Below, in pieces: positions 32,363-40,387 of a DNA stretch of 49,325 nucleotides. The notes beneath the pieces were generated by a model. The model made no database searches and had not been told where the DNA came from. It saw only the letters and a list, made by a program, of their open reading frames with translations. Both the position numbers and the translations under genes were made by a program. The DNA is from CAYQJV01 sp964417925. GTDB taxonomy: Bacteria; Hydrothermota; Tepidihabitantia; B3-TA06; CAYQJV01. The stretch is from contig CAYQJV010000008.1 in NCBI GenBank assembly GCA_964417925.1, positions 1 to 49,325 of the forward strand, read 5' to 3'. Numbering within the stretch: position 1 is the first letter of the stretch; every line of letters begins with the position of its first letter.

Positions 32363-33388
32363 ATGAATATAAGTTTCCTATCTATTGAAAATCTTCCTCT
32401 TTTAATCAAAAAACTTTCTGAAAAGTTTGAAGTTTTTTATCCAGTAAGAAGGAATGAAAAAGTATGTTATAAAAAGTATAGAGGGGAAGAGATCGAACCT
32501 GAAGAGCTTTATAAATCCTTGCAGAAGATAAGGCCTGTGCAACCTTTAAAAGAGTTCTTTTTAACTCATAGGGAAAGAGTAGCGAGGTTTGGCGGAGTTT
32601 TAAACAAAGAGATTAAAAAAAGGGTTATTATAGGTCCTAAAAACTGTGATGTAAGAAGTATTAGGGAGATTCAAGATAAAGTGTATTTGGAAGGAGTTGT
32701 CGAGGAGCCTTTTTATAAAGAAAGAAGAGAAAATACATATATAGTTTCTGTAGACTGTCCATTTCCAGAAGATGAGTGTTTTTGTAATATTATGGGAGGA
32801 AAACCATATGTGGTAGCTGATTCAGACATAAATATTTCTTTTACTAAAAATGGTTATATAGTTGATGTAATTACCGATAAGGGAGAAAATTTATTAAAAG
32901 ATTTTAAAGAATTTTTGCAGATTGCTTCAGAAGAGGTGATAAAAGACAGAAATAATAAAAGAAAAAAAGCAGAAGAAAAGCTTAAAAAGATAAATCCGAG
33001 GAAACTTCCTAAAAGTCTTTCAGAAAGGGTGAAATATATGCATTCTGGGGAGTTTTGGAGAGATGTAATGGAAGGATGTGTAGATTGTCAGGCATGTGAA
33101 AGAGTATGTCCTACATGTTATTGTTTTCTCCTATACGACATGCCTGAGGATGAAAAAAATTTTCAGCGTGTTAAAGTGCTTGATTACTGTTATCATGCCT
33201 CTTATGCACGGGTAGGAGGAGGTTTAAATCCTTTATCTTCTTTTACGAAGAGAGTGAGAAACAGATTTGAATGTAAGTTTTACAGTTTTTATGAAAACTT
33301 TAAAGTCTATGCATGCACTGGATGCGGGAGATGTATTTTGGCGTGTATGGGAAAGATTGATATAAGAAAAGTACTCTTTTCATTATGA
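32363..33388 (+). CDS. 4Fe-4S dicluster subunit, sulfhydrogenase beta (HydB)-like
   Basis: A 341-residue protein. The N-terminal two thirds match the HydB/AsrA fold (CPFPEDECFCNIMGGKPYVV). The C-terminal third has two [4Fe-4S] motifs: CVDCQACERVCPTCYC and CTGCGRCILAC. In archaeal sulfhydrogenases and anaerobic sulfite reductase this subunit passes electrons between the FAD subunit and the catalytic core. Here it is the first gene of a group 4 hydrogenase operon and is followed by the HydG-type flavoprotein (ATGA overlap). First gene of a leaderless transcript. Confidence 0.85.
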   Translation: MNISFLSIENLPLLIKKLSEKFEVFYPVRRNEKVCYKKYRGEEIEPEELYKSLQKIRPVQPLKEFFLTHRERVARFGGVLNKEIKKRVIIGPKNCDVRSIREIQDKVYLEGVVEEPFYKERRENTYIVSVDCPFPEDECFCNIMGGKPYVVADSDINISFTKNGYIVDVITDKGENLLKDFKEFLQIASEEVIKDRNNKRKKAEEKLKKINPRKLPKSLSERVKYMHSGEFWRDVMEGCVDCQACERVCPTCYCFLLYDMPEDEKNFQRVKVLDYCYHASYARVGGGLNPLSSFTKRVRNRFECKFYSFYENFKVYACTGCGRCILACMGKIDIRKVLFSL

Positions 33389-34197
33389 ATCCTTACGAGC
33401 CAATAGAAGCAGTAATTAGAGAAATAATAGTAGAGACCCCGGATATAAGGACATTTGTATTAGAGCCTAAGCAACCTTTTTATTTTAAAGCAGGACAGTT
33501 TGCTGAACTTTCTATTCCTGGAGTAGGAGAAGCTCCATTTACTCCTTCTTCTTCTCCTTATGAAGTAAAGAAAATTGAATTTACAATTATGAAAGTAGGA
33601 AGAGTTACTTCAAAACTTTTTGAAAAAACTCCAGGAGACATGTTGGGTCTTAGAGGGCCATACGGAGTTCCTTATCCTATTGAGAAGTTTAGGGGAAGGC
33701 ATGTGCTTCTTGTTGGAGGAGGAGTGGGAATGGCACCTCTTCGGGCTTTGTTTTTTGCTTTAATTGAAGAAAAAGAAAATTTTTCAGGAATTCATTTGTA
33801 CTATGGAGCAAGATCCCCTAAAAATATTGTATATGCCAAGGCTTTTTCAGAATGGAAAAAAATAAAAAATGTGGAGATAAGACAAACTGTGGATGTGGGG
33901 GATAAAACATGGAAAGGAAAGGTTGGGGTTGTGACAGTTCTTTTGGAGGAAATTCCTTTCGACCCTCAAGAGGCAGTAGCTGTAGTGTGTGGACCTCCTA
34001 TAATGATGAAATTTGTTACAAAAAGGTTACTTGAACTGGGATTTAAAGACGAAGACATTTATCTATCTATGGAAAAGAATATGTCCTGTGGTATAGGAAA
34101 GTGTGGGCATTGTAGATTAGGACATATCTTTGTATGTAAAGATGGGCCTGTTTTGACTTGGGATAAAATAAAAGATATAGAGGAGCCGTTTGTATGA
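33385..34197 (+). CDS. FAD/NAD(P)H oxidoreductase subunit, HydG/AsrB-like
   Basis: A 270-residue FNR-family protein: FAD-binding domain with RTFVLEP and the region GEAPFTPSS, NAD(P)-binding GRHVLLVGGGVGMAPLRAL, VAVVCGPPIMMKF, and a C-terminal [2Fe-2S] site CGIGKCGHCRLGHIFVC. These subunits oxidise NAD(P)H or reduce NAD(P)+. Overlaps its neighbours by 4 bp each. It would give the membrane hydrogenase a pyridine-nucleotide connection, which standard Mbh complexes lack. Confidence 0.88.
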   Translation: MNPYEPIEAVIREIIVETPDIRTFVLEPKQPFYFKAGQFAELSIPGVGEAPFTPSSSPYEVKKIEFTIMKVGRVTSKLFEKTPGDMLGLRGPYGVPYPIEKFRGRHVLLVGGGVGMAPLRALFFALIEEKENFSGIHLYYGARSPKNIVYAKAFSEWKKIKNVEIRQTVDVGDKTWKGKVGVVTVLLEEIPFDPQEAVAVVCGPPIMMKFVTKRLLELGFKDEDIYLSMEKNMSCGIGKCGHCRLGHIFVCKDGPVLTWDKIKDIEEPFV

Positions 34198-35777
34198 AAA
34201 GAGTAACTACATGTGCATTTTGTAATCTTGGATGTTACCTTAAAGGTGATGGAAAAAATGGATGGTTGGAGAAAGTAGAGTACTATAAAGACTCTATTTA
34301 TAAAGGAAGATTGTGTCCAAGAGGAAATGCGGGAGGATTGCTTTACAATTATCCAAAGAGAATTTCAGAGCCAAGAATAAACGGGAGAAAAAGTTCATGG
34401 AATAAAGCAATTCAACTTTTAAAGGAAAAAGCAAAAGAGTTTAAAAAAGATGAAGTTGCAATAATTTTTGATGAGTCTCTTACTCAGGAAGAAGTAGATG
34501 GTTTAAAAAGTATTGCAGGATTTTTTAACACCGAGAGAGTTTACTGGGGGTTTGCAGAACCAGAAGTTTGTTTTTCTTATGTAGAAAAAACTCCTGCAAA
34601 TCTTGAAGATATAGAAAATATTGAAGTAGCCATTATTATCGGGGATTTATTTTCAAAAATTCCTTGTGGAGCAGGGTTTATTATAGATAGAAAAGAAAAA
34701 GGAAATCTTTTTATAATAGTTATTGACTGTTTGTTTAATACAGCTTATAAATTTGCAAATCTTCCTGTGATTCTTCCGGTACAGAAAATTCCTCTATTCC
34801 TATATACACTTCTTGTTCGTCTTGGGATGATAAAGAAGCCTGTGTTACCCAAAGAAAGTTTAGAGGAAGGTTTGAGATTGAAAGAAGGAGTTATTGATAA
34901 AATATTGGAGATTCTAAACACTAAGAAAAAGGTAGGACTTTTCTATACTCCCTGCGCAGGAAGAAGTATAGATCCTGTGCTTGAAGCATATCTTATTAAT
35001 GAAATTTGTAAAATATCTGAAAATATTTTATATTATCCCTTTGGAGTGAGAATTCCAGAAAGATGGGCTTATCATACTGGACAACTCGTTTCGGATATAA
35101 TTTCAGGAAGTGTGAGAGCTGTTATTTCTTTTGGATATAGGTTTCCTTGGTTATATCCTCATCTTAAACCATTTTTTAAAAAGGTGAAATTTTCTCTTTA
35201 TTCCTCATTTATTATTCCTGATGCTTTATTCATGCCTGAGGTTCTTTTACCTATGTATACTCCTTTTGAAAAAAGTGGTAGTATATCTGTGCTTACAGGT
35301 AAAAGAGAATTAACCTCTCTTGGGATTTTCAGTGGTCCGAAGGATGTTGTTGAGTTAAAAAACATGCTTTCAGGAAAGGAGATTTCTTTTCCATCTTCTT
35401 CTGTTCCGAAAGTTTCAATTTCAGAAAGGATGGAAAAGATTCTTGTAAAGAAGAAGAAAAAGAAAGGATTTGATTTTATGATTTTGGGAGAAGAAAGAGC
35501 TTTTGGGTTTTTTGAACTTTATGAAAAAGAGAACTATATTAAATTAAATCCGGAAGATGCTTCAAAATTAGGTATAAGGAATAAGGATAACGTATATGTA
35601 GAAACAGAGGAAGGAAGGACGATGTTGGTTGCTTGGGTTTCTCAGGATGTGGGAGTAAACACAGCTGTAGTTAGTATGAATCATATAGAGAGTAGAGCAA
35701 TTATGAACTTTGCTATTGATAAGGATACTAATGATGCATTTCTTTTACCATCGTGGGGTAGAATATGGAAGGCATGA
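34194..35777 (+). CDS. molybdopterin oxidoreductase-like subunit, shortened
   Basis: A 527-residue member of the formate dehydrogenase/NuoG superfamily. N-terminus TTCAFCNLGCYLKGDG with the [4Fe-4S] cysteines (C7, C10, C14 and C42 in LCPRG) and the YPKRI.EP.i.G pattern. The C-terminus has a molybdopterin-dinucleotide-binding-like domain (INLNPEDA-type KLNPEDASKLGIRNKDNVYV). It is about 150-200 residues shorter than formate dehydrogenases and I find no Cys or Sec in the place of the formate dehydrogenase active site; there is no in-frame TGA. It may be a structural electron relay, as NuoG can be, rather than a working formate dehydrogenase. Confidence 0.78.
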   Translation: MKRVTTCAFCNLGCYLKGDGKNGWLEKVEYYKDSIYKGRLCPRGNAGGLLYNYPKRISEPRINGRKSSWNKAIQLLKEKAKEFKKDEVAIIFDESLTQEEVDGLKSIAGFFNTERVYWGFAEPEVCFSYVEKTPANLEDIENIEVAIIIGDLFSKIPCGAGFIIDRKEKGNLFIIVIDCLFNTAYKFANLPVILPVQKIPLFLYTLLVRLGMIKKPVLPKESLEEGLRLKEGVIDKILEILNTKKKVGLFYTPCAGRSIDPVLEAYLINEICKISENILYYPFGVRIPERWAYHTGQLVSDIISGSVRAVISFGYRFPWLYPHLKPFFKKVKFSLYSSFIIPDALFMPEVLLPMYTPFEKSGSISVLTGKRELTSLGIFSGPKDVVELKNMLSGKEISFPSSSVPKVSISERMEKILVKKKKKKGFDFMILGEERAFGFFELYEKENYIKLNPEDASKLGIRNKDNVYVETEEGRTMLVAWVSQDVGVNTAVVSMNHIESRAIMNFAIDKDTNDAFLLPSWGRIWKA

Positions 35778-36235
35778 TTGTGCTTGATCTTGATAGATGT
35801 ATAGGTTGTAGGTCATGTACTTCTGCATGTATGCAATCTCATCATGGAGAGACCAGGATAGTTCATGGATTTGTTGGAACAGAAGCGTATCTTCCTCTTG
35901 CATGTAGACATTGTGAAAATCCTCTATGTGCTACGGTTTGTCCAACTCAGGCTTTAAAAAGGGATGAAAAAAAGGGTATCGTGGTGCAAAGACCATTTCT
36001 TTGTGTAGGATGTTTATCTTGTGTATATGCATGTCCTTTTGGAGTTTTGGCTCCTGAACTTTTAAGACATATAACTCAGAAATGTGATCTATGTAAAGAT
36101 AGAAAGGAAGGACCAAGATGCGTAGCTTCTTGTACTACAGGAGCATTAAAATTTATTAAATCTCGTGAGGAAGTGGAAAAAATATTTATAAGCGATAGGT
36201 TTATATCAAAGTCTCCTTATTGGAGGAGAACATGA
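35765..36235 (+). CDS. four-cluster ferredoxin subunit, HycB/FdhB-like
   Basis: A 156-residue protein with four [4Fe-4S] motifs: CIGCRSCTSAC, CRHCENPLCATVC, CVGCLSCVYACPFG and CDLCKDRKEGPRCVASC. This is the layout of HycB, HydN and FdhB electron-transfer subunits. Starts inside the preceding gene (12 bp) and ends with an ATGA overlap with the NuoH-like gene. It probably carries electrons from the upstream module to the hydrogenase small subunit. Confidence 0.9.
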   Translation: MEGMIVLDLDRCIGCRSCTSACMQSHHGETRIVHGFVGTEAYLPLACRHCENPLCATVCPTQALKRDEKKGIVVQRPFLCVGCLSCVYACPFGVLAPELLRHITQKCDLCKDRKEGPRCVASCTTGALKFIKSREEVEKIFISDRFISKSPYWRRT

Positions 36236-37149
36236 ACTTTTGGCATGTAATTTTTTATTTTATTGTATTTCCAGGACTTTTGTTTACCATTGTTATGGGA
36301 CTTCTTTTTAATTGGATAGATAGAAAACTTTCTGCAAGAGTTCAATGGAGAGTAGGACCTCCTTTTTTTCAACCCCTTTGGGATCTTTTAAAATTGATGG
36401 CAAAAGAGACTTACATTCCTGAAGATACCCCTAAATTTTTGTATCTTCTTTCTCCATTACTTGCTTTTTCGGGAACTGTAATTTTTGCCACTCTCATTGG
36501 AGTTTCAAACATGTTTCCTTTACAAGGGTTTATGGGTGATGTAATAGTTGCTGTTTATCTTCTTTCTTTCTTCCCTGTGTGGTTGATAATCGCAGGTTCA
36601 GCAACTTCAAATCCTCTTTCAGGAGTAGGAATTGCAAGAGAAATGACCCTTTATTTTGCTTATGAGCTTCCTTTCCTTTTTGGATTATTTACAGTGATTT
36701 ACAAAGCAGGAAGTTTAAGGATTGGAGACATAATAACTTATCAGTGGAAAAATGGAAGTTTTCTTTATTCCTGGTCAGGGTTTTTGAGTTTTATTGTTGT
36801 ATTGCTTTCAATGCAAGCAAAACTTGGGTTTGTTCCCTTTGACATTGGAGAAGCAGAACAGGAGATAATGACGGGAAGTTATGCTGAATTTTCAGGACCT
36901 GTACTTGGTATATGGAGGCTTGCAAAGTTTTCTCTTTTCTATGCTACTACTCTTTTTGTAGTGATGCTTTTCTGGGGTGGAGTAAGATATCCTTGGGATA
37001 TCCTTAAAATTATTGTGGTCCTTATTGTAATGGTTCTTATAAGACAGACAAACCCACGATTAAGAATAGACCAAGCCCTTAAGTTTTTTTGGATATGGAT
37101 GCTTGTTCTTGGGATAGTTTCTTTTATCTTCGCAGTTAGGGGGTATTGA
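36232..37149 (+). CDS. mbhM: NuoH/MbhM-like membrane anchor subunit
   Basis: A 305-residue membrane protein. ATG 36232 is chosen because GGAGGAG precedes it; TTG 36220 is in frame but has no support. About eight helices; DRKLSARVQWRVGPPFFQPL and DIGEAEQEIMTGSYAEFSGP are NuoH signatures, the first facing the quinone/proton path in complex I. In Mbh/Ech complexes MbhM joins the hydrogenase arm to the antiporter arm. Confidence 0.93.
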   Translation: MNFWHVIFYFIVFPGLLFTIVMGLLFNWIDRKLSARVQWRVGPPFFQPLWDLLKLMAKETYIPEDTPKFLYLLSPLLAFSGTVIFATLIGVSNMFPLQGFMGDVIVAVYLLSFFPVWLIIAGSATSNPLSGVGIAREMTLYFAYELPFLFGLFTVIYKAGSLRIGDIITYQWKNGSFLYSWSGFLSFIVVLLSMQAKLGFVPFDIGEAEQEIMTGSYAEFSGPVLGIWRLAKFSLFYATTLFVVMLFWGGVRYPWDILKIIVVLIVMVLIRQTNPRLRIDQALKFFWIWMLVLGIVSFIFAVRGY

Positions 37150-37577
37150 TGGATGGGTTAAAGAAAAAGGCTTTTACAAAATCTCTTTGGGTTTATCATC
37201 TCGCGTGCAGTCCATGTAATAACTGTGATATCGAAATACTTGATGCTTTAACCCCAAAATTTGATGTTGAAAGGTTTGGCATACAACTTGTAGGATCTCC
37301 AAGACATGCAGATGTATTGCTTGTTACAGGGATGGTTAACAAAAAAGTACTTGATAGGTTGATAAGAACTTATGCAGAAACTCCTAAACCGTGTCTTGTT
37401 GTTGCAGTAGGTACATGTGCTATTTCTGGAAATTTCTTTGCTGAGTCCTATAATTTTGCTGGTCCCTTAGACAAACATATACCTGTAGATGTTTACATTG
37501 AAGGATGTCCTCCAAAACCTGAGGCAATAATTCTTGGAATTGTTAAGGGAATCAAGAAATTGAGAGGTGAAGAATGA
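37149..37577 (+). CDS. mbhJ: [NiFe] hydrogenase small subunit, group 4
   Basis: A 142-residue NuoB-type protein from ATG 37149 (overlapping the upstream TGA). HLACSPCNNCDIEILDALTP gives the first two cysteines of the proximal cluster region; VAVGTCAISGN and IEGCPPKPEAIILGI give the others. It carries the single [4Fe-4S] cluster next to the [NiFe] site and contacts MbhL. Confidence 0.93.
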   Translation: MDGLKKKAFTKSLWVYHLACSPCNNCDIEILDALTPKFDVERFGIQLVGSPRHADVLLVTGMVNKKVLDRLIRTYAETPKPCLVVAVGTCAISGNFFAESYNFAGPLDKHIPVDVYIEGCPPKPEAIILGIVKGIKKLRGEE

Positions 37578-38005
37578 CAGAAAGAGAATTGGAAAAGAAA
37601 ATAAAAAAGAAATTTTCCGATATAAATCTTGTTTTTTATAAAAAGAGACGGTGGTATTGTGATATTCCTAAAGATAAAATCAGAGAAGTTGCAGAATTTC
37701 TGTTTAATGAATTGGGTTGTAGATTTTCTACTGCTTCAGGGATAGATACTCCAAAAGGATTTGAAATAATTTATCATTTTTCTCATGATAAAACAGGGAT
37801 TGTGGTAAGCCTCAGGGTTGTGGTCTCAAAGGATGACCCATGGACTTATTCTCTTACTCCAATTGCTCCAGTTTTTGAATGGATAGAAAGAGAAATACAT
37901 GAACTATTAGGAGTAGATTTTGAAGGATTACCCTGCAAGGAACATCTTTTGCTTCCTGAGGATACTCCGTTTGATTATAATCCATTGAGGAGGGATCATG
38001 GGTGA
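37574..38005 (+). CDS. mbhK: NuoC/MbhK-like hydrogenase subunit
   Basis: A 143-residue NuoC-type protein: LTPIAPVFEWIEREIHELLG then VDFEGLPCKEHLLLPEDTPF and DYNPLRRD, typical of the 30-kDa subunit in complex I and Ech/Mbh hydrogenases. It has no cofactor. ATGA overlap with the small subunit gene, 8-bp overlap with the large. Confidence 0.9.
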   Translation: MTERELEKKIKKKFSDINLVFYKKRRWYCDIPKDKIREVAEFLFNELGCRFSTASGIDTPKGFEIIYHFSHDKTGIVVSLRVVVSKDDPWTYSLTPIAPVFEWIEREIHELLGVDFEGLPCKEHLLLPEDTPFDYNPLRRDHG

Positions 38006-39185
38006 ACTTGATAGAAAAATAATTCCAATAGGTCCATTTCATCCTTTACAAGAAGAGGCAGAGTTTTTTAAATTACATGTGGAAGGAGAAAAAGTTGTTA
38101 AGCTTGATATTCATATAGGATATTTACATAGGGGAATTGAAAAAATCTCAAGTACAAAGACTTGGGATATGGTTCCTTACATTGTAGAAAGAGTATGTGG
38201 AATATGTTCAGCATCTCATCCAATTGCTTATGTTCTTGCTGTTGAAAATTTACTCGGAATAGAACCTCCTCCACGAGCTAAGTATATAAGAACAATTGTA
38301 GGAGAACTTGAAAGGATTCATTCTCATCTTTTATGGGTTGGACTTGCAGGACATTTTATTGGATACAATACTGTCTGGATGTGGGCATGGAAATATAGAG
38401 AGCCTGTGCTTGATATGTGTGAAATGATTACAGGAAATAGGAATCATTATGCAATGATGAAACCCGGAGGAGTAAGAAGAGATATTGAGCCGGATATGAT
38501 TTCTCCTTTAAAGAAAGTTCTGAGAGAACTTGAAAGTAAGTTATGGATGCTTACTAAGGCCGTGTTGGATGATCCGGTTTTGCATGCAAGACTTGAAGGA
38601 GTGGGGGTATTGCCAAGAGACCAGGCTGTAAGATATTGTGTTGTTGGTCCTACTGCAAGAGCTTCTGGTGTTGAAATAGATGTAAGGAAGGATGATCCTT
38701 ATGATGCTTATCCTCTTGTTGAATGGAGTGTTGTAACAGATCCTGCAGGAGATGTGTTTGCAAAGGTAAAGGTAAGATTACTTGAATGTATAGAATCGGT
38801 TAAAATAATAAGACAGTGCCTTGACAACCTGCCTAAGGGAGAGATAGATGTAAAAATAGAGGAGGTTCCTCCTGGAGAAGGAATTGGAAGACATGAAGCT
38901 CCCAGGGGTGAGGTTTTTCATTACGTAAGATCTGTTGGAGCAAATACTCCGTATAGACATAAAATAAGAGCCCCAAGTTATGTGAACATAAAATCAAACG
39001 AATATGCTGTGGTGGGATATTCTATAGCAGATGCTGCTATTACTCTGGCAGCTGTTGATCCCTGTTACTGCTGTACTGATAGAATGGTTGCTTTGGAAAA
39101 TGGTAAACCTAAGTATACTTATAATGATTTATTAAGACTTTCCTGGAAGAAAACAGAAAAAATAAGAGAGAGGTATAAGAAATGA
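37998..39185 (+). CDS. mbhL: [NiFe] hydrogenase large subunit, group 4
   Basis: A 395-residue NuoD-type protein that keeps both nickel-binding motifs: L1 RVCGICSASH (C67, C70, H74) and L2 DPCYCCTDR near the C-terminus (C356, C359). Complex I NuoD lacks these cysteines, so this is a hydrogenase. Unlike group 1-3 enzymes there is only a 33-residue tail after the L2 motif and no typical endopeptidase-cleaved histidine end. Catalyses 2H+ + 2e- to H2 and back. Confidence 0.95.
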   Translation: MGELDRKIIPIGPFHPLQEEAEFFKLHVEGEKVVKLDIHIGYLHRGIEKISSTKTWDMVPYIVERVCGICSASHPIAYVLAVENLLGIEPPPRAKYIRTIVGELERIHSHLLWVGLAGHFIGYNTVWMWAWKYREPVLDMCEMITGNRNHYAMMKPGGVRRDIEPDMISPLKKVLRELESKLWMLTKAVLDDPVLHARLEGVGVLPRDQAVRYCVVGPTARASGVEIDVRKDDPYDAYPLVEWSVVTDPAGDVFAKVKVRLLECIESVKIIRQCLDNLPKGEIDVKIEEVPPGEGIGRHEAPRGEVFHYVRSVGANTPYRHKIRAPSYVNIKSNEYAVVGYSIADAAITLAAVDPCYCCTDRMVALENGKPKYTYNDLLRLSWKKTEKIRERYKK

Positions 39186-40387
39186 TGGATAGATTTTTTA
39201 TTTTTGATAGAATAGGAATATTTTTCCTTATTACTTTTGGAATTTCTGGGCTTTTTAGTATTCTTTATGCAATTCCTACAGTGAAACAGTCAAAATTGAG
39301 GTATTATTTGAACGTCCTTTTGCTACTTCTTGTAGCATTAGGGATAGCATCTACGTTACATCCGTTGTTGATATTTGTATTTTTTGAACTGCTTACTGTA
39401 TTCTGTTGGAGACTTGTGGCTTGGGATGCTGATGAAGAAAGAAAAAAAGACGCTTCTTACATGTTATTGTTCAACTTTGCCTGTGCATCCTTAATGCTTA
39501 TTGGAATTGCAAGGATGTATGTAGTAAATGGGATATCTTATGAAGTATTCTGGAAAGGTATTAATGAATTGAAGATTGATGAAGTTTCCATGCTTTTATT
39601 ACTCTTTGGAATTTTTGCAAAGTCTGTTGTTTTTCCTCTTCATGTTTGGCTTATAAGGGCATACCGTTCTGTGTCCTGTGCAGGGGGAGGAATATTTGCA
39701 GGAATAGCAGAAATTTCAGGAGGGCTTGTTTTTTATAGGTTTTTCCTATACTCCAATGTAAGTAGTACGTTTGTATATACTGTGATGATAATAGCAGTAT
39801 TTTCCTCAATTTTTGGTGGTCTTTTGGCATATCTTTCAAATAATACCAGGAGACTGCTTGCATTTTCAACTATTTCTCAAATGAGTTTTGCAGTTCTTGG
39901 GATAGCATCCAAAACTCCTGAAGGAACTATTGGTGCTTTTTTGGTTCTTTTTACTTCTGCTATTGCAAAGTCAGGGCTTTTTTATTCTGTAGGAATTGTG
40001 GAAGATTATTTTTCCTCAACCAAACTTTCTGAGATCCATGGGTTTTCTAAAATTTCAAAGACTCTTTCTTTTGCTTTTGCATTACTTGGTTTTGGTATGG
40101 CAGGTGTTCCTCCTTCTGTAGGATTTTTTGGTAAACTGTTTATTTTACTTGGACTTTTTAAAATGCACATAGGAATTGCAATTGCAGGGGTTTTGGGAGC
40201 TATTCTTACATTTTTCTATATAATAAGGTTTTACACATCAATATTCTTTGGAGAGCAGGATAAGGAAAAAAGAAAAATTTCTGGATATCTTATCACAATT
40301 CCTCTGGTTCTTTCATTTGTACTTTTCGTAGTAGGAATTTTACATTTTATACCTTATAGGTTTCTGGCAGGAGGTATGCCATGGTAA
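39182..40387 (+). CDS. NuoM/N-like membrane antiporter-type subunit
   Basis: A 401-residue membrane protein with about 12 helices. FGIFAKSVVFPLHVWLIRAY is the conserved Lys-containing helix of proton_antipo_M proteins; AGVPPSVGFFGKLFILLG is the second signature. One of three antiporter-like proteins in the operon. Starts inside the mbhL stop. Confidence 0.88.
   Translation: MMDRFFIFDRIGIFFLITFGISGLFSILYAIPTVKQSKLRYYLNVLLLLLVALGIASTLHPLLIFVFFELLTVFCWRLVAWDADEERKKDASYMLLFNFACASLMLIGIARMYVVNGISYEVFWKGINELKIDEVSMLLLLFGIFAKSVVFPLHVWLIRAYRSVSCAGGGIFAGIAEISGGLVFYRFFLYSNVSSTFVYTVMIIAVFSSIFGGLLAYLSNNTRRLLAFSTISQMSFAVLGIASKTPEGTIGAFLVLFTSAIAKSGLFYSVGIVEDYFSSTKLSEIHGFSKISKTLSFAFALLGFGMAGVPPSVGFFGKLFILLGLFKMHIGIAIAGVLGAILTFFYIIRFYTSIFFGEQDKEKRKISGYLITIPLVLSFVLFVVGILHFIPYRFLAGGMPW

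Noticed and set aside
34194..35777. Active formate dehydrogenase with selenocysteine
   Set aside because: No in-frame TGA and no Cys at the expected place; the gene is too short.
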